From the NCBI RefSeq assembly GCF_000383595.1, contig NZ_KB911581.1, positions 3,974,265 to 4,038,264 of the forward strand: a DNA stretch of 64,000 bases, written 5' to 3'. Below the pieces are notes generated by a model that did not search any database, had not been told where the DNA came from, and saw nothing but the letters and a program-made list of their open reading frames with translations. Shown here in pieces: positions 60,308-64,000 of the stretch (its first letter is position 1; the number at the start of each line of letters is the position of its first letter). The position numbers were made by a program, and so were the translations under genes. This DNA comes from Streptomyces bottropensis ATCC 25435 (GTDB lineage Bacteria > Actinomycetota > Actinomycetes > Streptomycetales > Streptomycetaceae).

Positions 60308-62266
60308 TCAGCGGGAGCCCTGTGTCGGGCGGTCGGCAGGGGGCGGGGGTGAGCCCTCGGCAGGTGGCGGGGAGTTCGTCAGCGCCGCGGGCGGGGCGTT
60401 CGCAGGGGTGTCCTCGCGTAGGTCGCTCAGCAGCTCACGCATGGCCGCCAGCGACGCGCGGGCCGCCGGGGCCACGTCGTCGAGGCGGCCCTCCTCGGCG
60501 GCGCCGATCACGTCGGCGGTCCGGTCGAGGACCGCGGCGCGCAGCCCCGCGGCGAGCCGCAGCCGCTCCCGGTGCGCCGCGGCGAGCGCCTCGTGGACGA
60601 CCGCGCCCAGCTCGTCGTCCGCACGGCGGGCGTTGCGCCCGCGCCGGGTCCGGACGAGAAAGGCCGCCAGCCACGCGCAGCCGAACAGGGGCAGCAACAG
60701 CACCGTCAGGGCGAACACGAGGAGCCCCACGTCGAGGGCTCCGGCCGGCTCCCCGGCGATGGTGCCGTCCCGCGCCGCCGTCACCGCCACCGCGCCGGCC
60801 AGCACCGGCGCCACCAGCGGCACCGATGCCCAGGTCGCCCACGGATCGCGGCCGTACGCCCCCACCGCGTACACCCCGCCGACCAGGGCGCAGGCCCCCG
60901 CGGCCAGGGCGGGCCACGGTGCCGGGTGCGAAGCGGGTACCCACGGCCACAGCCAGCTGGCCGCGAGCAACGCGGCCAGCACCGGCCAGGGTGCCGCCCG
61001 CCGCCCGAGCAACGGCAGTACCTGCACGATCAGCAGCGCGCCCAGCCACGACAGAGCGGCCGGCTCCCGGTCCTCGGTGAACAGGAACACCGCCGGCAGG
61101 ATCCCGGCGGCCGGCAGCACGCCGTGCGAGGCCAGGCGCCAGTCCAGCGCCCGACCCCGCCCGTTCGAGGGGCGGGCCGTCCGCCCCGGACGGACCGGCA
61201 GCTCGGCCCGCACCGACCACCCGCCGGACGGGCCCGCTCCGGGCCCGGCGGTCACGGTGCCGCCGACCTCCCCGGCGCGCTCGCGCATACCGGTCATGCC
61301 CCGTCCCGAGCCGAGCCCCCGGGCGCCGACGCCGGGCACGCGGGCCGACGGCTCCGGACGCGCCCCGCCGCCGTCGTCGTCGACGGTGAGGGCCAGCCAT
61401 CCGTCGCCCAGGTCCCGTAGGCCGACCCGTACGACCGCCCCCGGCGCGTAGCGCAGCGTGTTCGTGAGGGCCTCCCTGGCGATACCGAACACGGCCTCCG
61501 CCACCTCGGTGCCGACTGCCGTGGCGCCCGCGTCGCTCGTGATCTCCACTCGCTGGCCGAGGCGGACGAAGCCACCGGCGAGTTCCTCGATCCGGGCGTC
61601 CAGTGGTACGTCCTCGCTCTCCTCGGCGACACTCAGGGAGGTGACCAGACTCCGCACGGTGGCCAGGGTCTCGCGGCCGGTCCGGGCGGCGAAGTCCAGC
61701 GCCTCGGCGGCCAGTTCGGGACGGCTGGTGACAAGGTGCCGGGCGGCCTCGGCGGTGACGACCACGGAGGTGAGGTGGTGGGCGCCCACGTCGTGCAACT
61801 CCCGTGCCAGCCTGTGCCGTTCGCGCAGCCCCGCTTGCCGCTCCTCGGCCCGGGCCGCAGCCAGCCGGTCGGCGGCGCGGGCCCGTGCGGCCGACCGGTG
61901 GGCGCTGCCCCGGCCGAGTCCGACGACGGCGGAGTGGAACGCGACGGAGACGGCCAGGCCGGCGGCGGTCACGGGTTTCACGCCCTCGACGGCGAAGTCG
62001 AACAGGGCCTGGCAGCAGACGAGCGCGCCGACCGCCCGTAGCGTCACCGGCAGGGTGGTGCGGGCGGCCACCGCGTACACGATCACCAAGTCGCCCACGA
62101 GGACCAGCAGTTGGACCGTGTCCGAGGCTCCTGTGATCAGGGCGGCGCCGTAGCAGACGGCCACCCCGGCCAGCGCCACCAGCGGGGCCCGCCGTCGCAG
62201 GCTCAGCGCGGTGGCCGCTCCGGCCGCCACGGCCGGCGGCAGCGGCCGGTTCCGTAAGGTCTCCAT
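60308..62266 (-). CDS. NarX-type sensor histidine kinase with a degenerate second kinase-like half
   Basis: 652 residues. Membrane helices at about 15-110 precede the HisKA_3 dimerisation helix RLARELHDVGAHHLTSVVV with phospho-acceptor His158, then the ATPase domain (EALTNTLRYAP, LTVDDDGGGA, GSGRGMTGMRERAGEVGG, about 165-345). Unusually a second set of about six membrane helices (about 370-540) and a second dimerisation-like helix RERLRLAAGLRAAVLDRT follow, in which the histidine region has become LRAAV and no ATPase domain comes after. The C-terminus is Pro-rich. It pairs with the downstream response regulator. Signal unknown. Confidence 0.88.
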   Translation of the reverse strand: METLRNRPLPPAVAAGAATALSLRRRAPLVALAGVAVCYGAALITGASDTVQLLVLVGDLVIVYAVAARTTLPVTLRAVGALVCCQALFDFAVEGVKPVTAAGLAVSVAFHSAVVGLGRGSAHRSAARARAADRLAAARAEERQAGLRERHRLARELHDVGAHHLTSVVVTAEAARHLVTSRPELAAEALDFAARTGRETLATVRSLVTSLSVAEESEDVPLDARIEELAGGFVRLGQRVEITSDAGATAVGTEVAEAVFGIAREALTNTLRYAPGAVVRVGLRDLGDGWLALTVDDDGGGARPEPSARVPGVGARGLGSGRGMTGMRERAGEVGGTVTAGPGAGPSGGWSVRAELPVRPGRTARPSNGRGRALDWRLASHGVLPAAGILPAVFLFTEDREPAALSWLGALLIVQVLPLLGRRAAPWPVLAALLAASWLWPWVPASHPAPWPALAAGACALVGGVYAVGAYGRDPWATWASVPLVAPVLAGAVAVTAARDGTIAGEPAGALDVGLLVFALTVLLLPLFGCAWLAAFLVRTRRGRNARRADDELGAVVHEALAAAHRERLRLAAGLRAAVLDRTADVIGAAEEGRLDDVAPAARASLAAMRELLSDLREDTPANAPPAALTNSPPPAEGSPPPPADRPTQGSR

Positions 62267-62291
62267 GAGGGCTTGAGCCTACGACGTGCTC

Positions 62292-63569
62292 TCACCCCCT
62301 TGCGTCGATCAGTTCCGTGATCCCCCTCGCCGTGAGGTGCGCCGTGTCCCGCGCGTGCTCCGCCAGGACGATCGCCGGGGCGGCGCCCTCCTGCCGTGCG
62401 CGCATCCAGGCGTCGAAGAAGGCGCCCCCGGGGCCTGAGACCGAGCGGGTGGACGGCGTGCAGTCGAGCACCAGCGCCGTCGTGCGCGGAGCCGGTGGGG
62501 CGGCGGTGGTACGGAGCTCCGCGACCGTCGCGGACAGGGCGCCCGCGATCGGCTTGGGACGGCCTCTGGAGTCGAACAGGCCGAGCGTGTACTCCAGTTC
62601 GGGGAAGTCGGCCAGGGAGCGGTCCACGTCGTGCGAGCACCACCAGGTGACGCCCCACAGACGGGCGCACCCGGCCGCGTTCAGGAGGGTCGCGCGGGCG
62701 AAGTCGGGGGCGTCGGCCGCCGGGATGTGCGGCTCGGGGGCGCCGGTCTCCTGGACCCAGACCGGGCGGACCGGGTCGGTGGCGTACGCGGCCGCCAGCT
62801 CCGTGCCGTACTCGGCGAGATGGCGCACCTGGGGTGAGCGGGAGCCGTAGCGGCTGGCGCAGTCGGCGGAGAAGACCCAGGGGTGGACGGTGGTCAGGTC
62901 GCCCTTGCGGGCCGAGGCCTCGGGGGTGAAGGGGTGGTCGTCGCCGTACCAGGCGGCGTCGTACGCCGAGTGCGTGACCAGGCCGCGGCCCTCCCCGAGC
63001 CCGTCGCGCGCGGCGGCCAGCAGGGTGTCCAGGTAGTGGTCGACCTCGGCCACGGACACCGGGTTGTGCTCGACCATGTTGTTCAGTTCGTTGCCGAGCT
63101 GCAGGCCGATGAGGTGGGGGTGGCCGGAGAGGGCACGGCCCAGGGTGCGCAGCAGCAGTGTCTGGGCCTCGATCGCCCCGGGGTCGGTGAAGACGTTGCG
63201 GTGGTGCCAGCTGCGGGTCCACTCGGGGTAGAAGTCGAAGCTGGAGAGATGGCCTTGAACGCCGTCCACGAGGACGTCCAGACCGCACTCTCCCGCCAGG
63301 TCCACCAGCCGGACGAGCTGGTCCACGGCCGTCGCCCGGACAAGGGCGCGGTTGGGCTGGAGCAGGGGCCAGAGGTGGAAGACCCGGACGTGGTCCAGGC
63401 CCAGGTCCGCGATCTGTGCCAGATCCTCGCGGGCGAGCCCGGGGTCGAAGTCGTGCCAGGCGTGGAACCAGCCCCGGCGTGGGGTGTAGTTGACGCCGAA
63501 CCGGCGGCCGGGCGTGGCGGACGTGCGCGTGGGCGTGTCGATGGTGTCCTCCTCGCGAGACGGGTCCAC
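62292..63569 (-). CDS. Intracellular GH5-like glycosidase (clan GH-A)
   Basis: 425 residues if started at GTG 63569. The barrel begins RRFGVNYTPRRGWFHAWHDF; the acid/base Glu is in IGLQLGNELNNMVEHN and the nucleophile in VWVQETGAPEP, the two strand ends expected in clan GH-A (GH2/GH5-like). No signal peptide, so the substrate is imported. The start is uncertain: GAGGAGGACACC near 63550 would place a start at a codon that reads ATC, while an ATG at 63632 nearly collides with the divergent gene. It lies 25 bp upstream of the sensor kinase gene and opposite a GlcNAc-kinase-like gene, suggesting amino-sugar or mannoside metabolism. Confidence 0.78.
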   Translation of the reverse strand: MDPSREEDTIDTPTRTSATPGRRFGVNYTPRRGWFHAWHDFDPGLAREDLAQIADLGLDHVRVFHLWPLLQPNRALVRATAVDQLVRLVDLAGECGLDVLVDGVQGHLSSFDFYPEWTRSWHHRNVFTDPGAIEAQTLLLRTLGRALSGHPHLIGLQLGNELNNMVEHNPVSVAEVDHYLDTLLAAARDGLGEGRGLVTHSAYDAAWYGDDHPFTPEASARKGDLTTVHPWVFSADCASRYGSRSPQVRHLAEYGTELAAAYATDPVRPVWVQETGAPEPHIPAADAPDFARATLLNAAGCARLWGVTWWCSHDVDRSLADFPELEYTLGLFDSRGRPKPIAGALSATVAELRTTAAPPAPRTTALVLDCTPSTRSVSGPGGAFFDAWMRARQEGAAPAIVLAEHARDTAHLTARGITELIDARG

Positions 63570-63570
63570 G

Positions 63571-63590
63571 TCGGATCCCGTCGGATCCCG
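63571..63590. repeat. Tandem 10-bp direct repeat in the divergent control region
   Basis: TCGGATCCCG occurs twice head to tail between the glycosidase and the kinase gene. With GTTGATACATTCTCCCGGG just beyond (minus strand, about 63607-63625), it may be a regulator-binding region. Confidence 0.5.
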
Positions 63591-63640
63591 GCCCTGCCGG
63601 ACCTTGTCCCGGGAGAATGTATCAACCACCATGGGGAGCA

Positions 63641-64000
63641 ATGAATAGTGATTTCAACCAGGCTTCCGTGACTGCTCCGATGTTCGTGGTGGGCCTCGAC
63701 GCCGGCGGCACCCGCACCCGTGCCGTCCTCGCCGGCCTGGGTGACGGGCGGGTCCGGGGCGAGGGCACCGCCGGGCCCGGCAACGCGCTCACCGTGCCCG
63801 GGCCGGTCCTCGCCGACCATCTCGCCGAGGCCGTCGCGCGGGCCGTGCCCGCCGCGCTGCGGGAGCGCGTGGTGGCGGTGGCCGGCGGTTTCGCGGGGGC
63901 CGGCCACCGGGCCCAGGGCGCCCAGGAGCCCGGCCGGACGCGGGCCGGGGCCGCCCTGTCCGCCGCGCTCGGCCGGCTCGGCATCACCACCGCCACGGTC
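63641..64000 (+). CDS. N-acetylglucosamine kinase-like BadF/BadG ATPase, N-terminal part (runs off right edge)
   Basis: The first 120 residues are present. MFVVGLDAGGTRTRAVLAGL is the phosphate-1 loop of the ASKHA fold, followed by GEGTAGPGNALTVPGPVLAD and VVAVAGGFAGAGHR, as in BadF-type GlcNAc kinases. ATG 63641 and the in-frame GTG at 63668 are both possible starts. It is divergent from the glycosidase gene. The rest lies outside the window. Confidence 0.8.
   Translation, partial: MNSDFNQASVTAPMFVVGLDAGGTRTRAVLAGLGDGRVRGEGTAGPGNALTVPGPVLADHLAEAVARAVPAALRERVVAVAGGFAGAGHRAQGAQEPGRTRAGAALSAALGRLGITTATV

Noticed and set aside
1..64000. tRNA, rRNA, riboswitch, CRISPR, transposase or integrase
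   Set aside because: Looked for T-loop-like GGTTCGA contexts, rRNA stretches, transposase and integrase motifs and regular repeat-spacer arrays; none were found by eye. A covariance-model search would be needed to exclude small RNAs.

Overview
The window is very GC-rich DNA with strong third-position GC bias, GTG/TTG starts, Tat signal peptides and a conservon, so it is almost certainly chromosomal DNA of a Streptomyces (or close relative). It looks like accessory chromosome rather than core: many secreted polysaccharide-degrading enzymes, sugar transport, one-off regulators and two decayed genes. No rRNA, tRNA, CRISPR array, insertion sequence or phage module was seen.

Layout. 1-6.5 kb: start of an ATP-dependent DNA ligase gene running off the left edge, a thioredoxin-reductase-like flavoprotein divergent from an XRE/cupin regulator, a translationally coupled operon of a quinone-oxidoreductase-like MDR enzyme and two acyl-CoA dehydrogenases, a secreted PLC/GDPD-like protein and a 64-residue membrane protein. 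6.6-13.5 kb: secreted phosphodiester glycosidase, DUF779 protein, a Tat-exported alginate-lyase-like enzyme with a sortase signal, a pectate lyase/pectinesterase fusion, and an orphan sugar-binding lipoprotein. 13.8-18.3 kb: a four-gene conservon (cvnABCD) and a TetR regulator. 18.3-22.2 kb: a secreted M19-like dipeptidase with an F5/8 domain, a frameshifted LacI remnant, a small membrane protein and a MarR regulator.

22.3-40.4 kb is a plant-cell-wall island. A LacI regulator faces a five-gene operon (binding protein, two permeases, GH127 and GH146-like beta-L-arabinofuranosidases). Then come a GH5 mannanase with a perfect CebR-type operator, a modular GH30 endo-beta-1,6-galactanase, a pectate lyase, an HExxH protein and a secreted alpha/beta hydrolase. 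Together they suggest attack on pectin, arabinogalactan side chains and mannan, with uptake of arabino-oligosaccharides through an ATPase encoded elsewhere (in Streptomyces usually MsiK).

40.4-51.5 kb is the most unusual part: cutinase, PucR-type regulator, antigen-85-like secreted esterase, a polyketide synthase of order ACP-KS-AT-ACP-TE, a FadD32-like fatty-acyl-AMP ligase and an acyl-CoA carboxylase beta subunit, all on the minus strand. This is the gene content of the mycobacterial mycolic acid condensation locus (fbpA-fbpD-Rv3802c-fadD32-pks13-accD4), but in a lineage not known to make mycolic acids.

51.5-64 kb: a decayed RmlD-like gene, a hypothetical gene, a CE2-type esterase behind a second perfect CebR-type operator, a phytanoyl-CoA dioxygenase-like protein, a DUF6629 membrane protein followed by a 19-bp tandem repeat, a NagZ-like GH3 enzyme from a possibly leaderless promoter, a Clp-N protein, a two-component system with an unusual double sensor kinase, an intracellular glycosidase, and the start of a GlcNAc-kinase-like gene at the right edge.
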